In this document: piece by piece, positions 45,229 through 53,599 of the stretch | Numbering within the stretch: position 1 is the stretch's first letter | Layout: each line of letters begins with the position of its first letter | Assembly (NCBI GenBank): GCA_035568175.1 | Contig: DATMON010000004.1 | Span: 62,001 to 126,000, forward strand | DNA: 64,000 bases | Direction of reading: 5' to 3' | DNA from: AV40 sp035568175 | GTDB lineage: Bacteria > Verrucomicrobiota > Verrucomicrobiia > Chthoniobacterales > UBA10450 | Notes under the pieces: model-generated | Database searches by the model: none | What the model was told of the DNA's origin: nothing | What the model saw: the letters and a program-made list of their open reading frames with translations, nothing else | Program-made: the position numbers and the translations under genes

Positions 45229-45307
45229 AACCACGAATGGACACCAATAAACACTAATGGACGGAAGTGATAGAAATATTCGCGTTAATTCGTGTGCATT
45301 CGTGGTT
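45229..45307. repeat. Inverted repeat between nagZ and nadD
   Basis: AACCACGAATG (45229-45239) and CATTCGTGGTT (45297-45307) are a perfect 11-bp inverted pair. The interior is made of related words such as ACCAATAAACACTAATGG and CGCGTTAATTCGTG. It separates the divergent nagZ and nadD genes and may contain both promoters. Confidence 0.6.
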
Positions 45308-45329
45308 GAAGCATCAATAGTAAACTAGG

Positions 45330-45899
45330 TTGAAAAAAATCGGCATCTACGGCGGAACTTTCGATCCGATTCATCACGGCCATTTGATTCTGGCGCGAGA
45401 AGCGCGCGAGAAACTCGAGCTCGACCAAATCATTTTCGTTCCAGCCGCGGCATCTCCATTGAAAGAACCACCTAGCGCAAGTGCGACATTGCGTTTGGAA
45501 ATGTTGCAGGCTGCCATCAAAGGTCAGGAAGGATTTGTGTTCGACGATTGTGAAATTCAACGACCCGCACCTTCCTACAGCATTGATACCGCGCTGCAAT
45601 TCCGTGAACGCGAGCCGAAGGCCCAACTTTTTTGGCTCATCGGCGCCGACAACGCCAGTTCATTGAACAAATGGCATCGCGTCGAGGAGCTCAAACAGCT
45701 GGTGCAATTCGCCATTCTTGATCGCGGTTGCAGCGAACTAAAGCAGCAAATTTATCCCGTGGTGCAACGCAACATCGACATCTCGGCCACTGACATTCGA
45801 AACCGGGTTGCGTCCGGCCGCTCCATCCGTTATCTCGTACCGCAGACCGTGGAAGAAATTATTCGACGGGAAAAACTCTACCGGGAGTCAACGACATAA
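45330..45899 (+). CDS. nadD: Nicotinate-nucleotide adenylyltransferase
   Basis: A 189-residue nucleotidyltransferase of NAD synthesis that adenylates nicotinate mononucleotide. GIYGGTFDPIHHGHLILA holds the (H/T)xGH site, FVPAAASPLK and SYSIDTA are typical, and ISATDIRNRVASGRSIRYLVP is the ISSTxIR-like motif. The start is a TTG at 45330. The length is normal. It overlaps rsfS by 4 bp (ATAA), and nadD-rsfS is a common bacterial pair. Confidence 0.92.
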   Translation: MKKIGIYGGTFDPIHHGHLILAREAREKLELDQIIFVPAAASPLKEPPSASATLRLEMLQAAIKGQEGFVFDDCEIQRPAPSYSIDTALQFREREPKAQLFWLIGADNASSLNKWHRVEELKQLVQFAILDRGCSELKQQIYPVVQRNIDISATDIRNRVASGRSIRYLVPQTVEEIIRREKLYRESTT

Positions 45900-46261
45900 C
45901 CGCGAAACAGTTAGCCACGACCTGCGCCGAGCTTGCTTCGAACAAAAAGGCCGAAGAAATTGTTGTGCTCGATCTCGCCGGCATCTCGAGCTTTACCGAT
46001 TTCTTCGTCATTTGCTCGGCGACTTCGGAACCGCAGCTGAAGGCGATCGCCGGTGAGATTGAGACTCGATTGAGAGACGATCATAACCTGCGCGCCAGCG
46101 CGATAGACGGTTTTCCGGCGAGCCAATGGATCGTGCTCGACTATCTCGAAGTTGTTGTCCACATCTTTCATCGCGACAAGCGCGCGTTTTACAGCTTGGA
46201 AGATTTGTGGGGTGATGCAGCGCGGGTTACGTGGGAAGCGACTGCGACAGCAACGAATTGA
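45896..46261 (+). CDS. rsfS: Ribosomal silencing factor RsfS, probable AUA start
   Basis: A 121-residue RsfS/YbeB protein, which binds ribosomal protein uL14 and blocks subunit joining in starved cells. Core motifs are AEEIVVLDLAGISSFTDFFVICSA and WIVLDYLEVVVHIFHRDKRAFY. The first usual start codon is a GTG at 45965, but that would remove the first helix. In the same frame upstream, TAKQLATTCAELASNKK matches the family's usual (M)TAEQL... start, and the codon before it is ATA at 45896. GGGAG lies 8 nt before. The ATA overlaps the nadD stop in ATAA. Confidence 0.75.
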   Translation: MTAKQLATTCAELASNKKAEEIVVLDLAGISSFTDFFVICSATSEPQLKAIAGEIETRLRDDHNLRASAIDGFPASQWIVLDYLEVVVHIFHRDKRAFYSLEDLWGDAARVTWEATATATN

Positions 46262-46285
46262 CTTATTCTCGACGAAGTGTTGTGG

Positions 46286-46306
46286 AGGCGCTTGTGCCAA
46301 GCGCCT
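46286..46306 (+). terminator. Hairpin downstream of rsfS, terminator-like
   Basis: AGGCGCTTG-TGC-CAAGCGCCT is a perfect 9-bp stem 24 bp after the rsfS stop, followed by GTTTATTAGG. The T content is modest. The flanking TGTGG and three-base loop also fit repeat family A, so it may be both. Confidence 0.45.
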
Positions 46307-46455
46307 GTTTATTAGGTCGGTGCTTGAGAACAATCATGCCGGTCTGCGGCACACCACAGACTGGGTTCATTATTGATGCATTAGCTGTTCGCAGGTGCGA
46401 ACTCTACGGCGGGAGGTCGTGAGCTTTTTGCGAATCGGCCTAGGGAAGCCGATGA

Positions 46456-46477
46456 CTCGGTTTTGGTGAAAACCGAG
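46456..46477. terminator. Hairpin downstream of the FKBP gene
   Basis: CTCGGTTTT-GGTG-AAAACCGAG is a perfect 9-bp stem, 23 bp past the FKBP gene stop on the minus strand. No U-tract follows on either strand, so the terminator role is uncertain. The neighbouring CGTAAGCACCGCTACAA again carries the GCTACA end of family A. The rest of 46307-46500 holds nothing else I can name. Confidence 0.4.
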
Positions 46478-46500
46478 CGGGAGCGTAAGCACCGCTACAA

Positions 46501-47217
46501 CTATTTCGCCGAAGGCGCTGGACTCGCCCCGCCGGTTTGCCCCGGCTTCACATCCATCAGCTCCACTTCAAAAATCAACAGCGAGTTCGGAGGAATTCCC
46601 GGGCGCCCTTGCTCGCCGTAGGCCAGATTCGCCGGAATGAAAAGTTGGAGCTTGGAGCCGACCTTCATTAACTGGAGAGCCTCGGTCCAGCCCTTGATCA
46701 CACCGCCGACTGGGAACGTTGCCGGTTGACCGCGTTTGTAGGAACTGTCGAATTCAGTCCCATCAATCAACGTGCCGCGATAATTTACCGTCACGGTGTC
46801 ACTACTTTTCGGCTGTGCGCCGCTGCCCTCTTTCAAGACTTTGTATTGCAAACCGCTCTCGGTCGACTTCACGCCTTCCTTGGTTTTGTTTGCAGCGAGA
46901 AATTTGTCCGCCTCAGCCACGTTTTTTTGGGCGGTCTCCGCTTGTTTTTGCTGCATATCTTTTTCGAACGCCATCATCGTGTCCCTGACTTCCTGCTCGC
47001 TCATGAGCGGGTTCCTGCCCGTCATAGCATCTTTGAACCCGGCGGCAAACGCGTCACTGTTCAAATCGATATTCTGCCGCTTGAAATTAAAGCCAAAATT
47101 CAAACCGATGCTGTAGCTCGCCTTGTCCTTCAAGTCTTTCAACTGAGGCGGCTTTTCTTCCGCAAAAACGCTGACCGCGAGGAACAAAGCAACGGCGCTA
47201 AGGAGAATGGATTTCAT
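46501..47217 (-). CDS. FKBP-type peptidyl-prolyl isomerase (FkpA/Mip-like), exported
   Basis: A 238-residue exported isomerase. The signal peptide is MKSILLSAVALFLAVSVFAE. An N-terminal dimerisation region (KASYSIGLNFGFNFKRQ, then a Gln/Lys-rich helix) precedes the FKBP domain with VTVNYRGTLIDGTEFDSSY, VGGVIKGWTEAL and LAYGEQGRPGIPPNSLLIFEVEL. This is the FkpA/Mip layout; it folds or protects periplasmic proteins. ATG 47217 places the signal peptide first; the longer frame to 47301 is rejected. It diverges from the 47280 gene. Confidence 0.9.
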   Translation of the reverse strand: MKSILLSAVALFLAVSVFAEEKPPQLKDLKDKASYSIGLNFGFNFKRQNIDLNSDAFAAGFKDAMTGRNPLMSEQEVRDTMMAFEKDMQQKQAETAQKNVAEADKFLAANKTKEGVKSTESGLQYKVLKEGSGAQPKSSDTVTVNYRGTLIDGTEFDSSYKRGQPATFPVGGVIKGWTEALQLMKVGSKLQLFIPANLAYGEQGRPGIPPNSLLIFEVELMDVKPGQTGGASPAPSAK

Positions 47218-47279
47218 AAATTGAGATTGCGAATGTGATTGCGCTTTAATCTGGAACAGCGCAGAAAGTTGCAACGCTA

Positions 47280-48194
47280 GTGGAGAAACCGCGCTCGTCA
47301 ACCCAAGACCATGGCCGTCGCATCTTTGCGGTCTTTCTGTTTTTGCTCACCGCGCACCGGGTTCCCGCGCCGATTCAAGAGCTTAAGACTCCAACTCCGG
47401 AACCGGGGCAATCGGCAAAACCAAAACAAACTCCGAAGTCGAAAACCGACCCCCAAACAGCCGGATCGACCCATATCTCCGATGCCGACGCGCTTCGAAT
47501 CGGGAAAAAGATTTGGCAAAATGAGAGCAACGGCACTGTGGCTGGCCTTACCGCCTGGAACAGCGGGGAAAATTTCGCTTCGCTTGGAATTGGTCATTTC
47601 ATTTGGTATCCACAAGGCGTGCATGGTCCGTTCGATGAAAGCTTTCCAAAACTGCTCGCGTTCGCGCGCGAGCGGCAGGTCGCAATTCCCGCGTGGCTCA
47701 CTCAGTCGCTTGCTTGCCCGTGGAACTCGCGCGCCGAATTTTCCAGCGCACAGAATTCAAACCAAATGCGGGAGCTTCGGCAGTTTCTCGTGCACACGAT
47801 CGATGTTCAGGCCCAATTCATGGTCGCGCGTTTGCAGCAGTCGCTGGCCAAGATGCTCGACGAAGCCGCTCCGGCGGAACGCGCCAATGTGGAGCGCCAG
47901 TTCGCGCGGGTCGCAAGCACGCCCCACGGCTCTTATGCGCTGGTCGATTACGTGAATTTCAAAGGCGAAGGCGTTTTGCCCACCGAACGCTACCGCGGCG
48001 AAGGCTGGGGATTACTGCAAGTCCTCGAACAAATGCACGGTAGCGAAAACGGTCCGAGTGCCGCGCGTGAATTCTCGAATTCTGCAGCCGCGATGTTGCG
48101 TCGGCGAGTCCAGAACTCGCCACCGGAACGACACGAGGCCCGCTGGTTGCCGGGCTGGATTAATCGAGTAAACAGTTACGCGAAAAATTCATGA
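47280..48194 (+). CDS. Exported protein of unknown function, paired with an L,D-transpeptidase
   Basis: A 304-residue protein with an N-terminal hydrophobic segment (FAVFLFLLTAHRVPA), a Pro/Lys/Thr-rich linker and a globular domain. The domain holds IGKKIWQNESNGTVAGLTAWN, FASLGIGHFIWYPQG, TPHGSYALVDYVNFKGEG and GWGLLQVLEQM. The repeated Gly-Glu/Trp pattern recalls wall-acting enzymes, but I cannot name a family. The start is GTG 47280. It overlaps the transpeptidase by 4 bp, which suggests a joint periplasmic role. Confidence 0.65.
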   Translation: MEKPRSSTQDHGRRIFAVFLFLLTAHRVPAPIQELKTPTPEPGQSAKPKQTPKSKTDPQTAGSTHISDADALRIGKKIWQNESNGTVAGLTAWNSGENFASLGIGHFIWYPQGVHGPFDESFPKLLAFARERQVAIPAWLTQSLACPWNSRAEFSSAQNSNQMRELRQFLVHTIDVQAQFMVARLQQSLAKMLDEAAPAERANVERQFARVASTPHGSYALVDYVNFKGEGVLPTERYRGEGWGLLQVLEQMHGSENGPSAAREFSNSAAAMLRRRVQNSPPERHEARWLPGWINRVNSYAKNS

Positions 48195-48784
48195 AACGCC
48201 TTTGCCTGACAGCAATGATCGCCGTGACGGCGTTCGCGCTTGCCGGATTATCCAGAGCGCAATTGTTCGGACCGAAAATGAAGAAACCGGCCGAGCTCAT
48301 TCAAAAACAAGCGCCGTTGAAAGTTAATCAAGGGGTGCTGAAAGAGGCTACAGCGGACAACGTGCACATTGTTGTCTCGATTCCAAAGCAGCGGGCCTAC
48401 CTTATGGTCGGCGATCAGATCGCGGCAGACGGTCCCATTTCCTCCGGGAAGCGCGGACACGAATCGCCGCGGGGCCATATGAGCGTGCTCGAGAAAGACC
48501 CAAATCATCACTCGAGTCTCTACGGAGACTTCGTTGATCACTCAGGCAGAATTGTGCGCGCCGGTGTCAGTGCGCGGGCCGATTCCGCGCCGAGCGGCAC
48601 GCGTTTCGCCGGAGCCGCGATGAAATGGTTCCTCCGATTAACCGAAGACGGCGTTGGAATGCATATCGGAATCTTGCCAGGTTACGCGGCATCGCACGGC
48701 TGCATTCGCGAGTCAGTCGACGGCGCAAAACTGTTTTACGATCACGCCAAAGTCGGCACGCCGGTCGACGTCGGCGATTTTTAA
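48191..48784 (+). CDS. L,D-transpeptidase (YkuD), exported
   Basis: A 197-residue exported enzyme. The signal peptide is about residues 1-23 (ALAGLSRAQ). The YkuD domain starts near IVVSIPKQRAYLMVGD, with a substrate stretch SGKRGHESPRGHMSVL and the catalytic site GMHIGILPGYAASHGCIRES (His, Ser, His, Gly, Cys, Arg). Such enzymes make 3-3 peptide cross-links in peptidoglycan or attach lipoproteins to it. It overlaps the preceding gene by 4 bp and converges on cinA. Confidence 0.85.
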   Translation: MKRLCLTAMIAVTAFALAGLSRAQLFGPKMKKPAELIQKQAPLKVNQGVLKEATADNVHIVVSIPKQRAYLMVGDQIAADGPISSGKRGHESPRGHMSVLEKDPNHHSSLYGDFVDHSGRIVRAGVSARADSAPSGTRFAGAAMKWFLRLTEDGVGMHIGILPGYAASHGCIRESVDGAKLFYDHAKVGTPVDVGDF

Positions 48785-50010
48785 ATTAATTTTCGCCGCA
48801 ACATTTCGAAGGCCGCCTGCGCGGTGAGTTGTTTGAAAGTCTCGCGGTCGCTCGGGAAAAATAATTTCTTAATCCTCGTGTCATTCTCGTCGGCGAGCGC
48901 GACATAAACGGTGCCGACCGGTTTCTCCTCCGAACCGCCGCTCGGCCCGGCAACACCAGTCGTTGCGAGCGCATATGTCGATCCTGCACGTTTCCGTGCC
49001 CAATCGGCCATGGAGCGCGCGACTTCTTCACTGACTGCACCATACTCCTCGATTAATTTGGGATCGACTCCGAGGACGTCGATCTTCGCCTCATTGGCAT
49101 AAACGATATATCCCGCCAGCAAAACCGCGGAAGCGCCGGGCACATTCGTAATCCGGTTTGCAAGCAATCCGCCGGTGCACGACTCAGCGGTTACCAGCGT
49201 TTGTTTTTTCTTTGTCAGTAATTTGACCAGCACTTCTTCGAGCGTTTCGTCGCCCGTAGTGAAAATTGAATCCCCGAGCTCCGCGCGAACAACTTGATCG
49301 GCCTGATCAAGTGCTGCCCGCTCGCCGATGATCCGAACATCGGCCTCGCCCGGTCGCGCGCAATAACCAAGCTCGACTCCAGGGATCGCCAGAATCTTTT
49401 TGCCGATCGCCTCTTCGATCAGCGATTCGCCCATCGATGCGATCTTGTAAAATCGCCGCTCGAGTTTTGGCGGCCCTTTGACGATCGATCGCAAGATCGA
49501 CATCACCGACTCGCGAAACATTGGCTGCAGCTCACGGGGCGGACCCGGCAATAGAAAAATGTGCGGCGAACGAATTTTCGAATTGATGTCCGCTTTCAAA
49601 TACAATCCCGATGCGCTGCCGTTTTCGTTTGGAAGAATTTTTGCGCCGACTGGGACCAGAGCCTGTCGCGCGATGCTTGCAACCCATCTGATCCGGCGCG
49701 CTTTGAGTCGCGCTTTCAATGACGCGAGCAACTCCGCATTCTCTTGCAATTTCAGTCCCAGCAACTCGGCAACGACGTCGCGCGTTATGTCGTCGCTCGT
49801 CGGACCGAGTCCGCCCGTGACGAAAATTATTTCTCCCCTCGAGAATAATTCATTCAGCGTTTCGCCGATTGCGGGGCCATCTCCAACTGTTCTCCGTTCG
49901 TCGATTCGCAATCCGAGCGAAAAAATTTCGCGCGCGATAAACGCCAGATGGGTGTCGTGCACATCGCCTGCAAGAAGCTCGGTACCAGTGTTGAGAAGGA
50001 TCGTCCTCAT
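48781..50010 (-). CDS. cinA: CinA-family competence/damage-inducible protein
   Basis: A 409-residue two-domain protein. The N-terminal MoaB/MogA-like domain has LNTGTELLAGDVHDTH and FVTGGLGPTSDDIT. The C-terminal nicotinamide-nucleotide amidase domain has VTAESCTGGLLANRIT, AGYIVYANEAK and ATTGVAGPSGGSEEKPVGTVYVA. It hydrolyses NMN or ADP-ribose-like compounds in the pyridine nucleotide cycle. I start at ATG 50010; the frame to 50037 adds nine unlikely residues. It is followed on the other side of an inverted repeat by clpX. Confidence 0.9.
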   Translation of the reverse strand: MRTILLNTGTELLAGDVHDTHLAFIAREIFSLGLRIDERRTVGDGPAIGETLNELFSRGEIIFVTGGLGPTSDDITRDVVAELLGLKLQENAELLASLKARLKARRIRWVASIARQALVPVGAKILPNENGSASGLYLKADINSKIRSPHIFLLPGPPRELQPMFRESVMSILRSIVKGPPKLERRFYKIASMGESLIEEAIGKKILAIPGVELGYCARPGEADVRIIGERAALDQADQVVRAELGDSIFTTGDETLEEVLVKLLTKKKQTLVTAESCTGGLLANRITNVPGASAVLLAGYIVYANEAKIDVLGVDPKLIEEYGAVSEEVARSMADWARKRAGSTYALATTGVAGPSGGSEEKPVGTVYVALADENDTRIKKLFFPSDRETFKQLTAQAAFEMLRRKLI

Positions 50011-50041
50011 CGAGTTTGGGAAACTCAACGCTAACAAAGCA

Positions 50042-50140
50042 AACGTCCAACGCTGAACGCCGAACGCCCAATGTCGAACTCAGACAGATTCTGAATTCAA
50101 TATTGGGCGTTGGATGTTGGACGTTCGACGTTTTCTTGTC
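50042..50140. repeat. Inverted repeat between clpX and cinA
   Basis: The left part (CAAACGTCCAACGCTGAACG, then CGAACGCCCAATGTCGAA) is roughly the reverse complement of the right part (AATATTGGGCGTTGGATG, then TTGGACGTTCGACG). The pattern is imperfect with an arm of about 35 bp and a loop near 50080-50098. It fills the whole gap and may terminate clpX. Confidence 0.55.
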
Positions 50141-50143
50141 GAA

Positions 50144-51424
50144 TCAGGCGGCGTCTTTGTCCTGCTTCTTGCGAATCAGTGGAAGCTTTTTGCCTTCGAC
50201 CACAGCGCGATTGATCGTGACTTCGGCGATGTCTTCCCGACTCGGCACGTCGTACATGATGTCGAGCATGATTCGCTCGAGCATCGAGCGCAGGGCGCGG
50301 GCGCCGGTTCCTTTGGTGACTGATTGCGCGGCGAGTGCGCGCAAAGCGTCTTTCGTCACCGTCAACCGCACGCCTTCCATTGAGAAAAGCTTGGTGTATT
50401 GTTTGATCATCGCGTTCTTCGTCTCGGTCAGAATCGCGACCATTTCTTCCTCGGTCAGCGCGTCGAGCGAACTGACGACCGGCAAGCGCCCGATAAATTC
50501 CGGAATCATTCCGAACGAAAGCAGATCTTCCGGTTCAACGTGCCGGATTGCCTCTTTGCGCGCCGCTTCCTCGGCTTCAATCGTCGGACCTCCGAAGCCC
50601 ATCACTTTTTGGCCGATGCGTTTCTGAACGATTTTGTCCAAGCCAATGAACGCGCCGCCACAGATGAACAAAATTTTCTCGGTATTGACCTGAATGTACT
50701 CCTGATGCGGATGTTTGCGGCCGCCTTGCGGCGGAACGTTACAGGTGCTGCCTTCGAGAATTTTCAGCAACGCCTGTTGCACTCCTTCACCGGAAACGTC
50801 GCGTGTGATCGAGACGTTGTCGGTCTTCCGGCCGATCTTGTCGATCTCGTCGATATAGACGATGCCGATTTCGGCGCGCTTGACGTCGTAATCCGCATTC
50901 TGCAGCAAGCGCAAAATGATGTTCTCGACATCTTCACCGACGTAGCCGGCTTCCGTCAGCGTAGTCGCGTCGGCGATACAAAATGGAACATCGAGAATTC
51001 GCGCCAGCGTTTTGGCGAGCAACGTTTTTCCGGACCCGGTTGGTCCGATTAAGAGAATGTTGCTCTTTTCGATTTCGACTTCGGCCAACGGATCCGGTTG
51101 AAATGCCGCCGAAGAATCGGTCGACGGAGCAGCTTGCATCACCCGCTTGAAATGATTGTGCACCGCAACCGAAAGCGTTTTCTTGGCGACGTCCTGACCG
51201 ATTACATACTGATCCAGCATGCGCCGGATTTCCTGGGGTTTCGGAACGCGAATGTTGGAAGACTGTCGTCGCGCGTCTTCGTTCAGTTCCTTGTCGAGAA
51301 TGCTTTTACAAACGTTGATGCAACTGTCGCAGATATAAACGCCCGGACCGGCAATCAACTTGCGCACCTCGGCGTGGCTCTTGCCGCAGAACGAGCACAT
51401 CGTGAGATTCGTCGCGCGCGCCAT
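50144..51424 (-). CDS. clpX: ATP-dependent protease ATPase subunit ClpX
   Basis: A 426-residue AAA+ unfoldase. The N-terminal C4 zinc-binding domain has CSFCGKS and CDSCINVC. Walker A is GPTGSGKT, Walker B IVYIDEIDKIG, followed by the pore loop AGYVGEDVEN, the ClpP-binding IGF-like loop (VMGFGGPT), sensor and RPEFIGRLP-type motif (IPEFIGRLPVV), and GTGARALRS. The length is normal. It lies 23 bp after clpP on the same strand, in the usual tig-clpP-clpX order. Confidence 0.97.
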   Translation of the reverse strand: MARATNLTMCSFCGKSHAEVRKLIAGPGVYICDSCINVCKSILDKELNEDARRQSSNIRVPKPQEIRRMLDQYVIGQDVAKKTLSVAVHNHFKRVMQAAPSTDSSAAFQPDPLAEVEIEKSNILLIGPTGSGKTLLAKTLARILDVPFCIADATTLTEAGYVGEDVENIILRLLQNADYDVKRAEIGIVYIDEIDKIGRKTDNVSITRDVSGEGVQQALLKILEGSTCNVPPQGGRKHPHQEYIQVNTEKILFICGGAFIGLDKIVQKRIGQKVMGFGGPTIEAEEAARKEAIRHVEPEDLLSFGMIPEFIGRLPVVSSLDALTEEEMVAILTETKNAMIKQYTKLFSMEGVRLTVTKDALRALAAQSVTKGTGARALRSMLERIMLDIMYDVPSREDIAEVTINRAVVEGKKLPLIRKKQDKDAA

Positions 51425-51447
51425 ATTTGCCCCTAAAAAAGCAGCTT

Positions 51448-52134
51448 CTATTCCTCCGACTTCCGCCCTGAGCTGCGTTCCGACTGGTCGCTCGAGTGGG
51501 CGCCGTCGAGCCCTTTCAGTTCCTTGCGAGATTTGATCACTTCATCAACCAAGCCGTAGGTCTTCGCTTCAGCCGCCGACATGTAATAATCGCGATCTGA
51601 ATCGAGCCGCACCTGTTCCTCCGGTTTACCGGTGTGCAGCGAAATGATTTTGATCAATCGCTTCTTCAATTTGAACATGTAATCAACCTGACGCTCGACA
51701 TCGCTGGCCGCACCTTGCGCGCCGCCCGAGACTTGGTGAATCATGATGTCGGAATTCGGCAGTGCGAATCGCTTGCCTTTTGTCCCGGCGCAAAGCAGCA
51801 CCGCCGCCATGCTCGCAGCCATGCCGAGGCAATAGGTCGTCACGTCGCAGGTCAGAAATTGCATCGTGTCGTAAACGGCCAGGCCGGACGTCACGTTGCC
51901 GCCGGGCGAATTGATATAGATGTTGATGTCCTTCTTGGAATCCTCCATCTGCAGAAAAAGCAACTGCGCGATCACCAGGTTCGCGATGTGATCATCAATC
52001 GGCGTGCCGATGAAAACGATGCGGTCCTTCAGCAAGCGTGAATAGATGTCGTAACTGCGCTCGCCGCGGCCAGTCTGCTCCACCACCATCGGCACCAAGA
52101 CCGATTGCGAGCGATTTTCTCTAAGTTCACTCAT
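51448..52134 (-). CDS. clpP: ATP-dependent Clp protease proteolytic subunit ClpP
   Basis: A 228-residue serine protease. The Ser lies in GMAASMAAVLL (the usual GQAASMGA is altered at Q and G), the His in IMIHQVSGG and the Asp near LDSDRDYYMSAAEA. YDIYSRLLKDRIVFIG and YINSPGGNVTSGLAVYDTM are family landmarks. The C-terminus is longer and charged (SSDQSERSSGRKSEE). It overlaps tig by 4 bp (ATGA), so the three genes make one operon. Confidence 0.95.
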   Translation of the reverse strand: MSELRENRSQSVLVPMVVEQTGRGERSYDIYSRLLKDRIVFIGTPIDDHIANLVIAQLLFLQMEDSKKDINIYINSPGGNVTSGLAVYDTMQFLTCDVTTYCLGMAASMAAVLLCAGTKGKRFALPNSDIMIHQVSGGAQGAASDVERQVDYMFKLKKRLIKIISLHTGKPEEQVRLDSDRDYYMSAAEAKTYGLVDEVIKSRKELKGLDGAHSSDQSERSSGRKSEE

Positions 52135-53468
52135 TTCTTCGCAGTTTGCTCTTCCGAAACCGGCTGGACGCTAACATTCGCCTTTAGGAAATCAAGAGTC
52201 TTGCCGAGCAGAATCTGTTCCGCGAGCGCGTTAAGTCCATCGTGTTCTTCGAGTTCCTTCCGCATCTTGTCGCTGGAAATATTGTAATGTTGCGCTTCCT
52301 GGCGGATCCGAAGATCGACATCTTCCCGTCTGACTTCGATTTTTTCCTGCTCCGCGATTCGTTCGAGAATGAAATTCGTCTTCAATCGGTGGTGCGCGAC
52401 ACTTGCCGCGGTCTCGATCAGCTCCTTCTCCTTGTCTTTCAGCATTTCGTCGGGAATTCCGCGCGCCCTATTTCGCTGCACCAACTCCGCCAGAGCGCGC
52501 TTGGTCTCGTTTCGAAGCAAACTGGGCGGCAGATCGAACTGAATCTTTTCGTGCAGATATTTCACAATCTGCGCTTCCTTCGCTCGCTCGACTTCGTGTT
52601 TTTTCTCATGCTCGAGATCGTGCTCAATCGTATGACGAAGTTCGGCCAGTGATTTTCCAGGAAGCAATTTATTCGCGAAAGCATCGTCGACTGCCGGTAA
52701 GACTTTTTCTTTGATCTCGCCCAGCGTAACCGCGTAGCTGGCCTGTTTGCCGGCCAATTCCTTGACCAGAAAATCCGCCGGCACATCGACAGTCACGGTG
52801 CGCGTTTCGCCAGGTTTCTGCCCTACGATCTGGTCGCAGAATTTCGGTAGAAAATTGTCCGCCGCCAAATGCAGCCAGAATTTCTTGCCGCCGTGCAGAT
52901 TCTTGCTCGCCTGCGGCACAACTTCGCTGATCGGTTTGCCATCAATCGTTCCCTCAAAATCAATCACCACAAAATCTCCCATCTGCGCGGCCCGCTCAGG
53001 AACATCGACAAAGTCCGCAGTTTGATCGCGTAAGCGTTCCAGCGTCGCGTCGATTTCGGCTTCCGTTACTTTCGTGTCCGGCAATTCGACCGGAATATTT
53101 TTATAGTTGGGCAATTTAAACTCCGGCGCGGTCACGACTGTAGCCTGGAATCGCATCGATTTGTCTTCGCCGAAATGGACCTCTTCCAAATTCGTCAGCG
53201 AGGCCACGCGCAGTTTTTTTTGCTCGATCGCCTCCCGATAACTCTTGGAGACGAGCTTCTTCGTGACTTCGTCCTGAATTTCCTTCCGAAAACGCTTGTC
53301 GATCACCGCCCGCGGCGCTTTGCCCGGCCGATAACCGGGAATCTTGGCAAAGCGTGCAAAGCTATTGGCAATCGTGTCCCACTCCTTCGAAACCTCATCC
53401 GCGGGCAATTCGATCTTTAGCGTTGAGACCGACTCCGGCTTTTTCTCCACTTGAACCTTCATCAGCAT
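52131..53468 (-). CDS. tig: Trigger factor
   Basis: A 445-residue ribosome-associated chaperone and prolyl isomerase. The N-terminal ribosome-binding motif is FARFAKIPGYRPGKAPRAVI, as in the GFRxGKxP signature. An FKBP-like domain (AAQMGDFVVIDFEGTIDGKP) and a long helical C-terminal domain follow. The start is ATG 53468 or ATG 53462, two codons later. The upstream hairpin of repeat family A ends two bases before the first ATG, leaving no clear Shine-Dalgarno sequence. Confidence 0.93.
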   Translation of the reverse strand: MLMKVQVEKKPESVSTLKIELPADEVSKEWDTIANSFARFAKIPGYRPGKAPRAVIDKRFRKEIQDEVTKKLVSKSYREAIEQKKLRVASLTNLEEVHFGEDKSMRFQATVVTAPEFKLPNYKNIPVELPDTKVTEAEIDATLERLRDQTADFVDVPERAAQMGDFVVIDFEGTIDGKPISEVVPQASKNLHGGKKFWLHLAADNFLPKFCDQIVGQKPGETRTVTVDVPADFLVKELAGKQASYAVTLGEIKEKVLPAVDDAFANKLLPGKSLAELRHTIEHDLEHEKKHEVERAKEAQIVKYLHEKIQFDLPPSLLRNETKRALAELVQRNRARGIPDEMLKDKEKELIETAASVAHHRLKTNFILERIAEQEKIEVRREDVDLRIRQEAQHYNISSDKMRKELEEHDGLNALAEQILLGKTLDFLKANVSVQPVSEEQTAKK

Positions 53469-53469
53469 T

Positions 53470-53497
53470 TACTGTAGCGGCGCTCTGTGAGCGCCGC
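53470..53497. repeat. Repeat family A hairpin upstream of tig
   Basis: GCGGCGCTC-TGT-GAGCGCCGC is a perfect 9-bp stem with a three-base loop, preceded on the plus strand by ACTGTA. It sits at the very start of the tig message, as the related elements at 26010 and 36471 sit before other start codons. Confidence 0.75.
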
Positions 53498-53529
53498 ATT
53501 CATTTTTGTCCGGTCAAACGAGAAACTAT

Positions 53530-53571
53530 CCGCCAAATACGCGAAATGACGCGAAAGATTCGTTGAATTCG
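53530..53571. repeat. CGCGAAAT-type intergenic repeat
   Basis: CCGCCAAATACGCGAAATGACGCGAAAG and following bases have the look of the same repeat family as 37662 and 45229. It lies between tig and hutI. There is no coding signal, and no perfect stem was found in it. Confidence 0.4.
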
Positions 53572-53599
53572 ATCTTAATTTCAGCGCCCTTTGGCGTGT

